From IMG/VR virus record IMGVR_UViG_3300037502_001755, positions 1 to 63,210 of that record: 63,210 bases of DNA. One strand, given 5' to 3'. Below the pieces are notes generated by a model, which worked only from the letters and a program-made list of their open reading frames with translations, made no database searches and was not told the origin of the DNA. The stretch comes from a virus. The translations under genes and the position numbers were made by a program. Positions 9,632 to 17,181 of this stretch are shown here, in pieces. Every line of letters starts with the position of its first letter. Position 1 is the first letter of the stretch.

Positions 9632-9958
9632 TTATTCTGGCATGCGGCACACGAACCGCGACCTGTCTGTCAGGTAGTGCACCTCCAACTCCCCGAGTGA
9701 GCGCAGCCGCTTGTGCACCAGCGAGTAGAAGGCATCGTCCATCACATCAGTGATGTCCACCCACTCGTGCCCGTAGCGCGTGAGCCACAGGTCTAAGAGG
9801 GTCTCCACCTTGGCGCTGAACACGTCGCTGTTGAGATCGCGTTGTGTCACTTTTTCTGCGTCCGTGATGATGCCGCCGGGGGCGTAGACCGTACTGTTTT
9901 GTCCGGTAACACCGAAGGGGCCACCCGTGCTTGTCTGGGTTGTGTATATCGTCGTCAT
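9632..9958 (-). CDS. Hypothetical protein (108 aa)
   Basis: The threonine/glycine-rich N-terminus (first ~35 residues) looks disordered. The rest is a compact alpha/beta segment with WLTRYGHEWVDITDVMDDAF. I recognise no family. It overlaps the HNH gene by the four-base ATGA and lies 13 bp before the SNF2 gene, so it is translated in the same operon. Confidence 0.6.
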   Translation of the reverse strand: MTTIYTTQTSTGGPFGVTGQNSTVYAPGGIITDAEKVTQRDLNSDVFSAKVETLLDLWLTRYGHEWVDITDVMDDAFYSLVHKRLRSLGELEVHYLTDRSRFVCRMPE

Positions 9959-10215
9959 TTAACCGAGTGGTCTGCGTTGCGCTTGTAGGTGCGGTTGTCG
10001 CTGGCAGTCTTCACCCTGAGGTTGGAGCGCGTCGTCGTGCCACCCTTGGACAGCGGCTTCTTGTGGTCAACGTCTTTGCCGTCGCCCTTGTGCACGAGTC
10101 CTTCGCGCTCCAGCATACGCCGGGCCTTGTTGCTTTGTGCTCGGCGCTTCTTGACCTCGGGCTTCTGCGCGTACGGGGGGTAGGTGTCACGATCAGCGGG
10201 GTTCTTGTAGGGCAT
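9955..10215 (-). CDS. HNH-type endonuclease-like protein
   Basis: An 86-residue basic protein. Its core VDHKKPLSKGGTTTRSNLR, with a following NR, matches the beta-beta-alpha metal HNH fold (DH..PLSKGG...NL). It has no zinc-cysteine pairs. Small phage HNH proteins of this kind nick DNA and sometimes assist packaging; here the neighbours are replication genes. It is coupled to the next gene through an ATGA overlap. Confidence 0.7.
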   Translation of the reverse strand: MPYKNPADRDTYPPYAQKPEVKKRRAQSNKARRMLEREGLVHKGDGKDVDHKKPLSKGGTTTRSNLRVKTASDNRTYKRNADHSVK

Positions 10216-10224
10216 GTTTGCTCC

Positions 10225-10539
10225 TTATCTAAACTGGTTGAGTTTTGCGAGGTCTTTTAGTTCATCGACCACGCGCTTGGGTTGGGTGCTCTCGGTCTTA
10301 ATCTTCATCACGTCAGCAGCGAGTCGCAGCGCCATCACGGTTGCGCACTCCGGGTGAAACCACACCGTTACGTACCCTTCAACAAGGTCGTGCAGTTGCG
10401 CAAGGCGCGGGTCTCTTGATTGTGTTAACTGGCCGTGCCCGCTGTGCTCTATGCCGTTTTGGTCTTCACGTATCTCTCCGTGACAAATATGGCAGAAACA
10501 TGGGTTGAGCATAAACTGCCCGGGGGGGTGTAGGGACAC
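10225..10539 (-). CDS. Hypothetical protein with zinc-binding cysteines
   Basis: 104 residues. CFCHICHGEI near the N-terminus and WFHPECATVM about 45 residues later could form a C2HC/C3H zinc site. The C-terminus is a short helix. The start is GTG with GGAG upstream. The function is unknown; it sits between a RecB-like nuclease and an HNH protein. Confidence 0.55.
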   Translation of the reverse strand: MSLHPPGQFMLNPCFCHICHGEIREDQNGIEHSGHGQLTQSRDPRLAQLHDLVEGYVTVWFHPECATVMALRLAADVMKIKTESTQPKRVVDELKDLAKLNQFR

Positions 10540-10548
10540 GTCTGCTCC

Positions 10549-11214
10549 TTAATGTTTGGGGTTGAACTCGCAGCCAGTGACTTGGCACCAGTTGCATAGG
10601 GGGGTTTGTGTGGGGTTCCATACATCGTTCTCGAAGCACGCCTCAAGTCGAGCCGTGCGTTCACGGTAGCGCCACCAAGCTGCGTCCTTGGCCCCGCGCT
10701 CCATCTGCATCTTCACCATGTCGTTCTTCACGATGAACAGCAGCGCCGAGTTGACCTTGCGGATGTGGGGGAAGTGCTCGAAGACCATGAGCGACATGAG
10801 CACAAGCTGATCCCTGTCGGGGTACTTGTTGCTGCCAGTCTTCCAGTCGCCCACCCACGCCGTGAGGTTCTCGTCGTCAATGATCAGGATGTCCGCAATG
10901 CCCCGCACCCACACGTCGGGGGACTTCCACGCGGTGGGCTTGAGGTCGGCTGTCAGCGCCATCTCATACTCAGCCAGCTTGCGTCCGGACTTGCTTAGCA
11001 TGGCGTCGGCCACGTCCTTGAACTGCGCGTACTCCGGGGGAATCTCCTTGCCGTCTCGGATGTACAGTTCCAACGCCTCGTGCACCTGATTGCCATACCT
11101 TGTTGCCTGCGTTTCCTGAAACGGGTACTTCTTCAAGACCTTGACCTCGTGGTATCTGCGGGCGCAGCCCTCGAAGTCTTTGAGAGAGGAGTGAGACCAA
11201 GCGGGCTTTTTCAT
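10549..11214 (-). CDS. RecB/Cas4-like PD-(D/E)XK nuclease
   Basis: 221 residues. Motifs of the RecB-type nuclease fold appear in order: S..K.FE.C.RRYHE at the N-terminus, GNQVHEALE (~42-50), VRGIADILII with the catalytic Asp (~103-112), GDWKTG (~121-126, the E/DxK element) and a downstream Q in RDQL. The C-terminal cysteines (LCNWCQVTGCEF) resemble the Fe-S or zinc cluster of Cas4/AddB-like nucleases. A role in DNA end processing or recombination is likely. It has an ATGA overlap with the upstream small gene. Confidence 0.8.
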   Translation of the reverse strand: MKKPAWSHSSLKDFEGCARRYHEVKVLKKYPFQETQATRYGNQVHEALELYIRDGKEIPPEYAQFKDVADAMLSKSGRKLAEYEMALTADLKPTAWKSPDVWVRGIADILIIDDENLTAWVGDWKTGSNKYPDRDQLVLMSLMVFEHFPHIRKVNSALLFIVKNDMVKMQMERGAKDAAWWRYRERTARLEACFENDVWNPTQTPLCNWCQVTGCEFNPKH

Positions 11215-11408
11215 GTTAGGAGCCAGTCAATTAGTTGCTTGCGGTTTTCTGCAACGCGTATGTCAACAGTGCTGTCGGTGTCACTGATCTGGCGCGACAG
11301 GTACCACCACTTCTTTTCGCACTGGTACTCCACGTACCAGCCACGCAGCACCGCCAGCGAGTCGATGGCGTCATCATCAAGCTCATAGTTTGGCGGTGTG
11401 GACGACAT
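11211..11408 (-). CDS. Small hypothetical protein (65 aa)
   Basis: An acidic N-terminus followed by an aromatic-rich segment (WYVEYQCEKKWWYLSRQI). It overlaps the HExxH gene by about 26 bp and the RecB-like gene by ATGA. Alternative starts lie one codon (11411) and a few codons (11426) upstream. Function unknown. Confidence 0.5.
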   Translation of the reverse strand: MSSTPPNYELDDDAIDSLAVLRGWYVEYQCEKKWWYLSRQISDTDSTVDIRVAENRKQLIDWLLT

Positions 11409-11691
11409 CATTGAGCCTGCGTGCAAAGTTATCGACGAAGTCCTCGTTGGCTTCGAGCTTGTGGCCCATGTCGTTGAGGATGGCGTGGGTCACCTCGTGC
11501 CAGAAGGTGTGCGCTTGATAGCGGTCAGCGACGAGGCGCTTGGTGCTGGGGTGACGCGAGGCGATGAAGATGTCACGGGTGGTGTAGTTGATGTCGCCAT
11601 ACACGTAGCGTGCACCGCTGCGGATCACGCCCGGTGCGACAGTGACTTTGTACAGCTTGCCGTTGATGCGAAATTGTTTTGGTATCTCCAT
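11383..11691 (-). CDS. Small HExxH zinc metallopeptidase-like protein
   Basis: 102 residues. An N-terminal beta-rich part contains YVYGDINYTTRDIFIA, followed by the helix FWHEVTHAIL (HEVTH at 65-69) and a downstream E/D-rich helix (EANEDFVDNFARRL) that could give the third ligand. It resembles SprT/ImmA-like minimal zincins found beside phage polymerases. Whether it is a true protease is untested. It lies 13 bp downstream of the DNA polymerase gene and has its own ACGGAG Shine-Dalgarno. Confidence 0.65.
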   Translation of the reverse strand: MEIPKQFRINGKLYKVTVAPGVIRSGARYVYGDINYTTRDIFIASRHPSTKRLVADRYQAHTFWHEVTHAILNDMGHKLEANEDFVDNFARRLNDVVHTAKL

Positions 11692-11704
11692 TGTGTTGCT
11701 CCGT

Positions 11705-13675
11705 TTAGTTCTTGGCTAACCCATATCGGCGGTGTGCGCCACCGTCAGCGGCCAGAGGTATCCCCGGCATGTACTTCGGCTCCATGGTCATCTGCGCCAA
11801 GACCCAAGTCTTAGCGTCAGCGACCTCCTCATCGGGCACAACTGCAATCAACTCGTCATGCACTGTGCCCGCCACGGGGTACTTCTTAGCCACCCGCAGC
11901 ATCCCATCCGTCATCACGATCCGCGCTGCCCCCTGCACCACGTTGTTCGTGATCTTGCCCGGGTACAGCTTCGTCTCGTCCTGTCCGTACACCCACTGCA
12001 TCTGACCCGTGTCTTTGTCCTTGACCTGACGCAGATTCGGGTACAGCAAGCTCATGCCGTTGGGCAATACGATCTCCTCCTTTCGGAAGGTGAGACATTT
12101 ATACACGACCTCCTCGCCGCCGACAAGGCTGCGCGTGAGTAGCTGCCCCATCAACTCCCAGAAGGCAACCACTGGCCAAGCCGTTGATCGGTAGATGTCG
12201 ATGATCTTCTTGGCCGCCACGCAGTGTGTAAGAAGTTCTTCCTCAGTACAGATGTGCGGGATGTCCAGCATCTTCTGCACGTTCGCGTCGTCGCTTAGAA
12301 ACTTCTCTACGTACGCCCGGTTCACGCCCAGCTTCTTGGCGAACGCCATCTCGTAGCGCACCGGGGGAGCCCCGAGGAAGCCAACGAGTAGCTGCGCGGC
12401 AAAGCTGGCCCACCCAAGGCCATACCCACAGCCCAGCAGGGCCGACTTCGCGCTCTGGCGCAGGTCTGGGTGGCTGTCTTTGGTCAGCCCGGGGATGTTG
12501 AACATCTGCGCGCCGAAGGCTGCGTAGGGGTCGCCGCCTGACTTGAAGATCAACAGCATGTCCTCGTAGTCAGCCAGCCATGCCAGCACCCGGGGCTCGA
12601 TCTGGGATAAGTCGCCCACCACCAACTGGTGCCCCTCGGGGGCCATGATGGCCTTGCGCAGGAAGCTGCCGCGCTTGAGGTTTTGCATGTTGATGGCGCT
12701 GCCCTTGGCCGCCGCCCACCGCCCCGACTTGGCTCCGTAGTAGCTCAGGGGTACAGGCAGGGGGCCGCGCGTGGAGATGTCTAGGAAACGCTGCGCCCGC
12801 GTGCGCTCCGTCGTTGACTTAACTTTGAGTCGCGCTTCACAGAGCGCTGCAACTTCCTCATTCCCACCATTGAGGAGTGCTTGGAAGAGCGCATCGTTCT
12901 TGGCAAGCGCGAGCGTACGCTTACCAGTCGTCTTGCTAACCTTCGTAGGCGGCTCGACACCAAGCGCTTTGAGCGCTTCTGCAAAACGCGGGTTCGATGC
13001 CAGAACAGCTTCATCCAAGCCGAGCCTGTGTAATAGACCTTCACGTTTGGTTTTCTCCTCTTCAAGTGCTTTCTCTAACATCTGCGAGTCCAACACCAGC
13101 AGCGGGTTGGTGTACATCTTGAGCGTCATGTCAATAAGACGTAGCTCTTTCGCGGGGTAACCATCGCCCAGTCGTGTGAAAATCTCCTCGCACAGATACA
13201 CATCATGTTTGCAGTATTCAGCGAGTTCTTGTTCGATATCTGGAGTAAGTTCGCTAAGCCCGTCAGTCGAGTGAACGGCTTTCCCTTTTGGCGGTAGTGC
13301 GAAGTCTTCGGAAAGCTTTGCAAGGGAATTGCCAACTTCCACACCGCGTAAAGCTCTCGCCATTGATAGGGTGTCGAAGATGAAGGCTGGGCGTACGCCG
13401 TACCGCCATCCCAGTATGGAGATATCGAATTGGGAGTTATGCGCAAGGACGGCGGTTCGTCCCCAGTCGATTCCAGAAAGGAACTGAGGTAGGTCTGCTC
13501 CTCCAACCCATTTAATTGGCTCGTCGCTTCCGTATACATGGAAGCAAGCTCCGAATGCCTTGAAGCGTTCATCACGGATGTACTCCTCGGTTGTCATCTT
13601 TGACAAGGTGTAGTCGCTGCGATCCCAGCGGGTCTCGAAATCCACAGTCAGAATGCGGTCGTAGGGGCGGCTCAA
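11705..13675 (-). CDS. Family A DNA polymerase with 3'-5' exonuclease
   Basis: 656 residues. Proofreading domain: Exo I DFET (12-15), Exo II HNSQFD, Exo III YCKHD. Polymerase domain: motif A GDLSQIEPR (~354-362), motif B RQSAKSALLGCGYG (~405) and motif C VHDEL (~604). All catalytic acids are present. Motif B contains CGYG where many family members have a more canonical fingers sequence. The start appears to be TTG at 13675, overlapping the previous stop (TTGA), because the Exo I motif lies only 11 residues in. It is the phage's own replicative polymerase. Confidence 0.9.
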   Translation of the reverse strand: MSRPYDRILTVDFETRWDRSDYTLSKMTTEEYIRDERFKAFGACFHVYGSDEPIKWVGGADLPQFLSGIDWGRTAVLAHNSQFDISILGWRYGVRPAFIFDTLSMARALRGVEVGNSLAKLSEDFALPPKGKAVHSTDGLSELTPDIEQELAEYCKHDVYLCEEIFTRLGDGYPAKELRLIDMTLKMYTNPLLVLDSQMLEKALEEEKTKREGLLHRLGLDEAVLASNPRFAEALKALGVEPPTKVSKTTGKRTLALAKNDALFQALLNGGNEEVAALCEARLKVKSTTERTRAQRFLDISTRGPLPVPLSYYGAKSGRWAAAKGSAINMQNLKRGSFLRKAIMAPEGHQLVVGDLSQIEPRVLAWLADYEDMLLIFKSGGDPYAAFGAQMFNIPGLTKDSHPDLRQSAKSALLGCGYGLGWASFAAQLLVGFLGAPPVRYEMAFAKKLGVNRAYVEKFLSDDANVQKMLDIPHICTEEELLTHCVAAKKIIDIYRSTAWPVVAFWELMGQLLTRSLVGGEEVVYKCLTFRKEEIVLPNGMSLLYPNLRQVKDKDTGQMQWVYGQDETKLYPGKITNNVVQGAARIVMTDGMLRVAKKYPVAGTVHDELIAVVPDEEVADAKTWVLAQMTMEPKYMPGIPLAADGGAHRRYGLAKN

Positions 13676-13959
13676 TTGAAGGCCCCGCTTTCAGGCGCGT
13701 CACGCATCAGCAGCGCGGTGTGTTTGGGCATGGCTTCGACGATCATTGCGTACGCCTCGAACTCGTCGGCGTTGATGTGGAACACCGCGCTTTGGGTGTC
13801 GTCGGACAGCAGCAGGATGCCCTTGGCCTTGGCATCACGTCGGTACAGCTTGGACAGCACGGGCAGCAGGCGGGCGAAGCTCTCTTGTGCGTCGTCATCC
13901 ATGTGCGCTACGTCCTCGGTCAGGTCGGCCAGACATCGGGCCACAGTTTGTTTATTCAT
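13672..13959 (-). CDS. Hypothetical protein upstream of DNA polymerase
   Basis: 95 residues, mostly helical and acidic, with a central segment ILLLSDDTQSAVFHIN. It overlaps the polymerase start by four bases and the VRR-NUC gene by eight, so it is translationally coupled to both. No family recognised. Confidence 0.6.
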   Translation of the reverse strand: MNKQTVARCLADLTEDVAHMDDDAQESFARLLPVLSKLYRRDAKAKGILLLSDDTQSAVFHINADEFEAYAMIVEAMPKHTALLMRDAPESGAFN

Positions 13960-14263
13960 ATCGCATCATCTCTTTCATCCCAGTGATGTGCTTGTCGAGT
14001 TCGTCGAGGTTGGTCTCGCGCACCACAATCGCGACACCTCCACTCTCAACAATGCGGGTGATGTGGTCTTCCTGCAAGGCGGTGGTCTTACCCGTACCCG
14101 CCTTGGCTTCGATGGCGAAGAAGACGCCGCCCACGCAGCACAAGAAGTCCGGCACTCCGCTGTTGCCGTACCCGGTGCCAATCGGCATGGCGTAGTACAC
14201 GCCGTGCTTTTCGAGGATTGCACGTATTTTTTTCTTGACTAGCGCTTCTGGCGTAGAGGCCAT
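13952..14263 (-). CDS. VRR-NUC domain nuclease
   Basis: 103 residues. This is a minimal VRR-NUC (PD-(D/E)XK) protein: GVPDFLCC supplies the Asp, FFAIEAKAG supplies the ExK, and ALQEDHITRI is the conserved helix after it. Such stand-alone phage nucleases resolve branched DNA or process ends during replication. The start ATG has an AAGGAG Shine-Dalgarno, and this is the first gene of the polymerase block. Confidence 0.8.
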   Translation of the reverse strand: MASTPEALVKKKIRAILEKHGVYYAMPIGTGYGNSGVPDFLCCVGGVFFAIEAKAGTGKTTALQEDHITRIVESGGVAIVVRETNLDELDKHITGMKEMMRYE

Positions 14264-14380
14264 CTTCTTCTCCTTGTTGTTAAAGATCGGGGGATGTGTA
14301 GATTCAGCGCCCCCGGCCGCTGTAATGGAGATAGACAGTGATGCTCACTTTTACAAGTTGCCGACACACCACCACCCACA

Positions 14381-14415
14381 AACGCACGTTTACATCTACA
14401 AGGCTTGCGTGCGTT
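14381..14415. repeat. Inverted repeat AACGCACG-N19-CGTGCGTT
   Basis: Perfect 8-bp arms (14381-14388 and 14408-14415) lie in the 184-bp gap between the 59-residue gene and the VRR-NUC gene. A weak promoter-like TTGTAA-N17-TATCTC lies further downstream on the minus strand. It could be an operator for the polymerase block. Confidence 0.4.
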
Positions 14416-14420
14416 AGACC

Positions 14421-14442
14421 AACCAAAATGTCGGCTTTGGTT
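14421..14442 (-). other. Stem-loop after small gene
   Basis: AACCAAA-N8-TTTGGTT arms five bases after a stop codon on the minus strand. There is no U tract on the minus strand, so this is a weak pause or processing hairpin at most. Confidence 0.3.
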
Positions 14443-14447
14443 GAAGC

Positions 14448-14627
14448 TTAGAACGGCGCGGCTGGCGCGTCGGTCTGTTTATTTGGTTGCGCTTGTTTGT
14501 TCAGGTGTGCCAACACTTTAGCGTCGGCGCGCATAAAAGGCCACCACTTTCGGCTTTGCAGCGCAGCAATCTCTGACGGCTGCGACTTAGTCCAGCGTGG
14601 TGAACTTGGGCGCTTGGGCGTACTCAT
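14448..14627 (-). CDS. 59-residue basic protein
   Basis: MSTPKRPSSPRWTKSQPSEI is followed by a WWPFMRADAKVLAHL helix and a proline/alanine tail. It joins the upstream gene by an ATGA overlap (14624-14627). No family recognised; basic charge and size suggest nucleic-acid or protein binding, but this is unproven. Confidence 0.5.
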   Translation of the reverse strand: MSTPKRPSSPRWTKSQPSEIAALQSRKWWPFMRADAKVLAHLNKQAQPNKQTDAPAAPF

Positions 14628-14869
14628 AGTATCTGCCCCGCCCGCGTGAAGACTGTGAACTGCCTGACGCTGATGATGCGCTCGGACAGGGCCGCCACGT
14701 TACTGATGTCTTTGCCCTTCGCACGTTCGCGCTCGACCACCATCGTCTGGTTGTGCGACAGGGTAGCCGCTGCTTTCAAGTTAGGGTCGGTGGCGAAGAT
14801 TGACGGGCGCGGGTTGTCGCGCCAGTGGAAGGGGCTGTCCGGGGGGCACTTGCATGTGTACGTATTCAT
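14624..14869 (-). CDS. Hypothetical protein (81 aa)
   Basis: I start it at the ATG overlapping the HTH gene's stop (ATGA). A longer frame exists upstream but would lie wholly inside the HTH gene. The N-terminus has CKC; the remainder is helical with VALSERIISVRQFTVF. Function unknown. Confidence 0.5.
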   Translation of the reverse strand: MNTYTCKCPPDSPFHWRDNPRPSIFATDPNLKAAATLSHNQTMVVERERAKGKDISNVAALSERIISVRQFTVFTRAGQIL

Positions 14870-15099
14870 TTCTTTTTCGTCTCCGGTTTGGGGCAGTGGG
14901 GAGGGGGCACGACGACACACCACACAGCAGCGAGGCGTCGGCCCGTCTTTTGCCATCTATCAATATACGCATCAGGGAACTTGTGCAGCATACGGTGAAC
15001 GTGCGTGTTGTCAGTGCCGACGGCCTCCGCGATTTGGGCGACAGTCATCCCGTCGCTGTTTCGCAATAGCTCTCGCACAATGTTTTGTCTATGTCCCAT
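14866..15099 (-). CDS. Small winged/HTH protein
   Basis: 77 residues. An N-terminal HTH (MTVAQIAEAVGTDNTHVHRMLHKF) is preceded by a helix and followed by a basic strand region (WQKTGRRLAAVW), as in MarR/MerR-like minimal winged helices. It is one of two compact HTH candidates to bind the early dyads. It is coupled on both sides: an 11-bp overlap with the upstream membrane gene and ATGA with the downstream gene. Confidence 0.6.
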   Translation of the reverse strand: MGHRQNIVRELLRNSDGMTVAQIAEAVGTDNTHVHRMLHKFPDAYIDRWQKTGRRLAAVWCVVVPPPHCPKPETKKK

Positions 15100-15262
15100 A
15101 GCTCACAGCAAACCAAACGACAGCCCATGCGGCAGCAACAACAGACCAGAACTTGATATTGGGCCACAGGTCTTCAATCTCGGCGATCATCATGACAAAC
15201 GGAATCGTGATCAGCATCAGGACTGCGGTGGCTAACAGGAAGATGATGATGGCGAGGGTCAT
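15089..15262 (-). CDS. Two-pass small membrane protein
   Basis: 57 residues with two hydrophobic stretches (LAIIIFLLATAVLMLITIPFV and WSVVAAAWAVVWFAV) joined by an acidic turn. The position in the early arm, far from endolysin, argues against a holin. It may be an early inner-membrane effector. ATGA overlap with the preceding gene. Confidence 0.55.
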   Translation of the reverse strand: MTLAIIIFLLATAVLMLITIPFVMMIAEIEDLWPNIKFWSVVAAAWAVVWFAVSYGT

Positions 15263-15492
15263 TGAATTCTCCCCCGCATCGCCTCAATCTGCGCCCGTTG
15301 TTGATCCATCAGCGCATCACGTTGTTGGCATGCCTGCTCGTACATTGCGTAAAGCCGGTCAATACGATCTTGCGCCTCAAGTTTTGCCTCGCCGATCATG
15401 CCGATCAGGTGCTTGATCTCGTTGACTAGCGCCACGACAGTCTCTGGAGTAACCGGCACAATAGCACCGGGCATCAGCCATTCTTCTTTCAT
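15259..15492 (-). CDS. Coiled-coil small protein
   Basis: 77 residues beginning MKEEWLMPG. A long amphipathic helix (residues ~20-75) ends in a Q/R-rich tail. An AGGAGG Shine-Dalgarno lies upstream and ATGA overlaps occur at both ends. Function unknown. Confidence 0.5.
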   Translation of the reverse strand: MKEEWLMPGAIVPVTPETVVALVNEIKHLIGMIGEAKLEAQDRIDRLYAMYEQACQQRDALMDQQRAQIEAMRGRIQ

Positions 15493-15653
15493 TCCCAATC
15501 CTCCTCATCGCCTTCCATATGGCTGCGAATCAAGTGGGCCTTGATCACCTCCAGCACCCCGAGCACGGACACAAGGGGTATGGATTCTTCGTAGCGGCCG
15601 ATAACTTCCAATAGCTCGTCGGTTAACCCTTCGGCAAGTTTCAGCGGGGTCAT
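15489..15653 (-). CDS. Small acidic protein (54 aa)
   Basis: Starts MTPLKLAEGLTDELLEV and ends in HMEGDEEDWE. Its acidic EEDWE end is shared with the neighbouring upstream gene (KEEDWE); the end encodes the Shine-Dalgarno of the next gene (GAGGAGGATTGGG), so part of this likeness is dictated by the RBS. ATGA coupled. Confidence 0.45.
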   Translation of the reverse strand: MTPLKLAEGLTDELLEVIGRYEESIPLVSVLGVLEVIKAHLIRSHMEGDEEDWE

Positions 15654-15811
15654 TCCCAATCCTCCTCTTTCAGTTCTTCCAGACATTCGGCCCAGCCCAG
15701 CAGCATGTACCACGAATACACCTCGTTGCCTCGATTAAACGTGAAGTGCGCCATAGCCAAGTAATTAATAGCGGTTGACCACCAGCGGCTTCTTTCGTAG
15801 TCAGGGTGCAT
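15650..15811 (-). CDS. Small protein (53 aa)
   Basis: MHPDYERSRWWSTAINYLAMAHFTFNRGN... ends in EELKEEDWE. An AGAGGAG Shine-Dalgarno precedes the ATG at 15811. The C-terminal EEDWE and the downstream RBS are near-identical to the next gene's end, suggesting a local duplication of the junction. Confidence 0.45.
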   Translation of the reverse strand: MHPDYERSRWWSTAINYLAMAHFTFNRGNEVYSWYMLLGWAECLEELKEEDWE

Positions 15812-16145
15812 TGTTGTCTCCTCTTGCGCGGATGGCAGCGGCGCAGTCCTCGGCAGTCGCCTTCTGTAGTTCCAATTCAGGGCCAAATGGTTTCAGGTTT
15901 TCACACACCCGCGCACACGCCTCGCGCTCGGCGGCTACAGCATCCTCCATCGTCTTGATGTGCGCGTTAATATTCGCAATCTGCGGAGCGTTTAACATAA
16001 TGATGCGCTCGCGCTCGGCTGCGGCGACAAGGGCGGCGAAATGGACAAGCTCAGTTACACCCCAACGCGCTGGCTCCACCCACTTGTCTCCTGTGCGTAC
16101 AAGCCCAGTTTCCCGCGCCATCTTGACGATTTCATCTTGGGTCAT
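15801..16145 (-). CDS. Conserved phage protein (MTQDEIVKMARE type)
   Basis: 114 residues. MTQDEIVKMARETGLV, then an ELVHFAALVAAAERE segment and EREACARVCE: a pattern I have seen in many small early proteins of proteobacterial phages. No function is known. It has an ATGA overlap with the gene upstream and an 11-bp overlap downstream. Confidence 0.6.
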   Translation of the reverse strand: MTQDEIVKMARETGLVRTGDKWVEPARWGVTELVHFAALVAAAERERIIMLNAPQIANINAHIKTMEDAVAAEREACARVCENLKPFGPELELQKATAEDCAAAIRARGDNNAP

Positions 16146-16372
16146 GCCAATCCTCCGTGCATCGTCCACTCCCTCGCTTTCTCTGCCATAAACAATCCCT
16201 CAGCCCGGGTCATCTTGGATGAGCGAACAAATAGCTCGCCATCCTCGTCGTAGCCAAGGATAAAAACATCGGTCAGCCGACCCTCACGGCACATATCCAG
16301 CGCAGACAGCAGCGCCTGCTCCGGGGTGTAGTTCACGCTGGCGGGCAGCGAGATCACATTCTTGTTGTTCAT
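16142..16372 (-). CDS. Small conserved phage protein (76 aa)
   Basis: Begins MNNKNVISLP and contains EQALLSALDMCREGRLTDVF, then IL GYDEDGELFVRSS and a C-terminal helix. The same motif order occurs in small phage proteins of unknown function. Start ATG chosen after a G-rich RBS; the longer frame upstream covers another small gene. Confidence 0.55.
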   Translation of the reverse strand: MNNKNVISLPASVNYTPEQALLSALDMCREGRLTDVFILGYDEDGELFVRSSKMTRAEGLFMAEKAREWTMHGGLA

Positions 16373-16373
16373 C

Positions 16374-16511
16374 TCAGTACCCCCAGCGAATACGAAAGCA
16401 CACCAGATACAGGTGCAGGACAAATTCGCTGCCACTACCGACGAACCCAATAGCGAAGCAGGGCCACTTGCGCGGCAAAAATTCGGTAGTCAGGTGTAGG
16501 CTCTTTCTCAT
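16374..16511 (-). CDS. 45-residue small protein
   Basis: MRKSLHLTTEFLPRKWPCFAIGF, a hydrophobic middle, and the end LVCFRIRWGY. Its start overlaps the previous stop by ATGA and its stop lies one base before the next start. It could be a small membrane-associated peptide. Function unknown. Confidence 0.5.
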   Translation of the reverse strand: MRKSLHLTTEFLPRKWPCFAIGFVGSGSEFVLHLYLVCFRIRWGY

Positions 16512-16993
16512 GCGTTTTTCTCCTTGAGCTTGGCTTCGATGGCGCGGGCAAAATCAAGCGTGCAGTCTTGCCAGTTAAGGTCGCCAAAACAACTCCCTTC
16601 ATTTCCTGTACTAGCGGTGTCCCAGACCTCCTCATCCGTCAGCCCCACCCACGGCTTGCTGATCGTGAAGTCTTTGCCCTCTTTCATGGCTGGCACTACA
16701 CCAATCTTCATCTCACCATCGGTCTTGTATGCGGCGTAGGTCTGGAACTTGTACTCGGCCATGACTGTCTCGGGCTCCTCCCGCTCAGGCTGTAGGCTGC
16801 CCTTTGCAGGCACAACTTCCAACTTGCTTTCCCCAGCCACGCACTGGGCCTCCTCCCGCGCCAGCCGCTCGCGCAGGGCGGTAGATGCCACGCATACCGG
16901 GCAATCGCAGTTGTGCGGCTTTCGAGGCTCAATACAGTCAGCGGCCCAGTCCAGCGCCTCCAGCGCCTGCTGCATTAACTCGCGGTCGTTCAT
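16508..16993 (-). CDS. Hypothetical protein with N-terminal Cys motif (161 aa)
   Basis: The N-terminal ~50 residues (MNDRELMQQALEALDWAADCI, then CDCPVC and TALRERLA) are a module repeated in many phage early proteins. The middle is beta-rich, and a C-terminal WVGLTDEEVWD segment is also commonly seen. It may be a fusion of two small phage modules. Coupled by ATGA on both sides. Confidence 0.6.
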   Translation of the reverse strand: MNDRELMQQALEALDWAADCIEPRKPHNCDCPVCVASTALRERLAREEAQCVAGESKLEVVPAKGSLQPEREEPETVMAEYKFQTYAAYKTDGEMKIGVVPAMKEGKDFTISKPWVGLTDEEVWDTASTGNEGSCFGDLNWQDCTLDFARAIEAKLKEKNA

Positions 16994-17181
16994 TTCACCC
17001 TCCGCATCGGCTCCCAGCGGCCTTCAGGAATCTTCTCGGGGGGTGGCGGGGTCATCGTGGCACTGGGTGGTGTCCACCCGTGCCTGCGCCACGTTGCCTG
17101 TACGTCAGCGCCTCGCGTTGGTTTGAAGCGCTCATTAAACACATGCACGCTCGGTTCTACTCGGGTCTGTTCTCGTTTCAT
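16990..17181 (-). CDS. Small basic protein (63 aa)
   Basis: MKREQTRVEPSVHVFNERFKP... with a central TWRRHGWTPPS and a proline-rich end. ATGA overlaps with both neighbours. No domain recognised. Confidence 0.5.
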   Translation of the reverse strand: MKREQTRVEPSVHVFNERFKPTRGADVQATWRRHGWTPPSATMTPPPPEKIPEGRWEPMRRVK

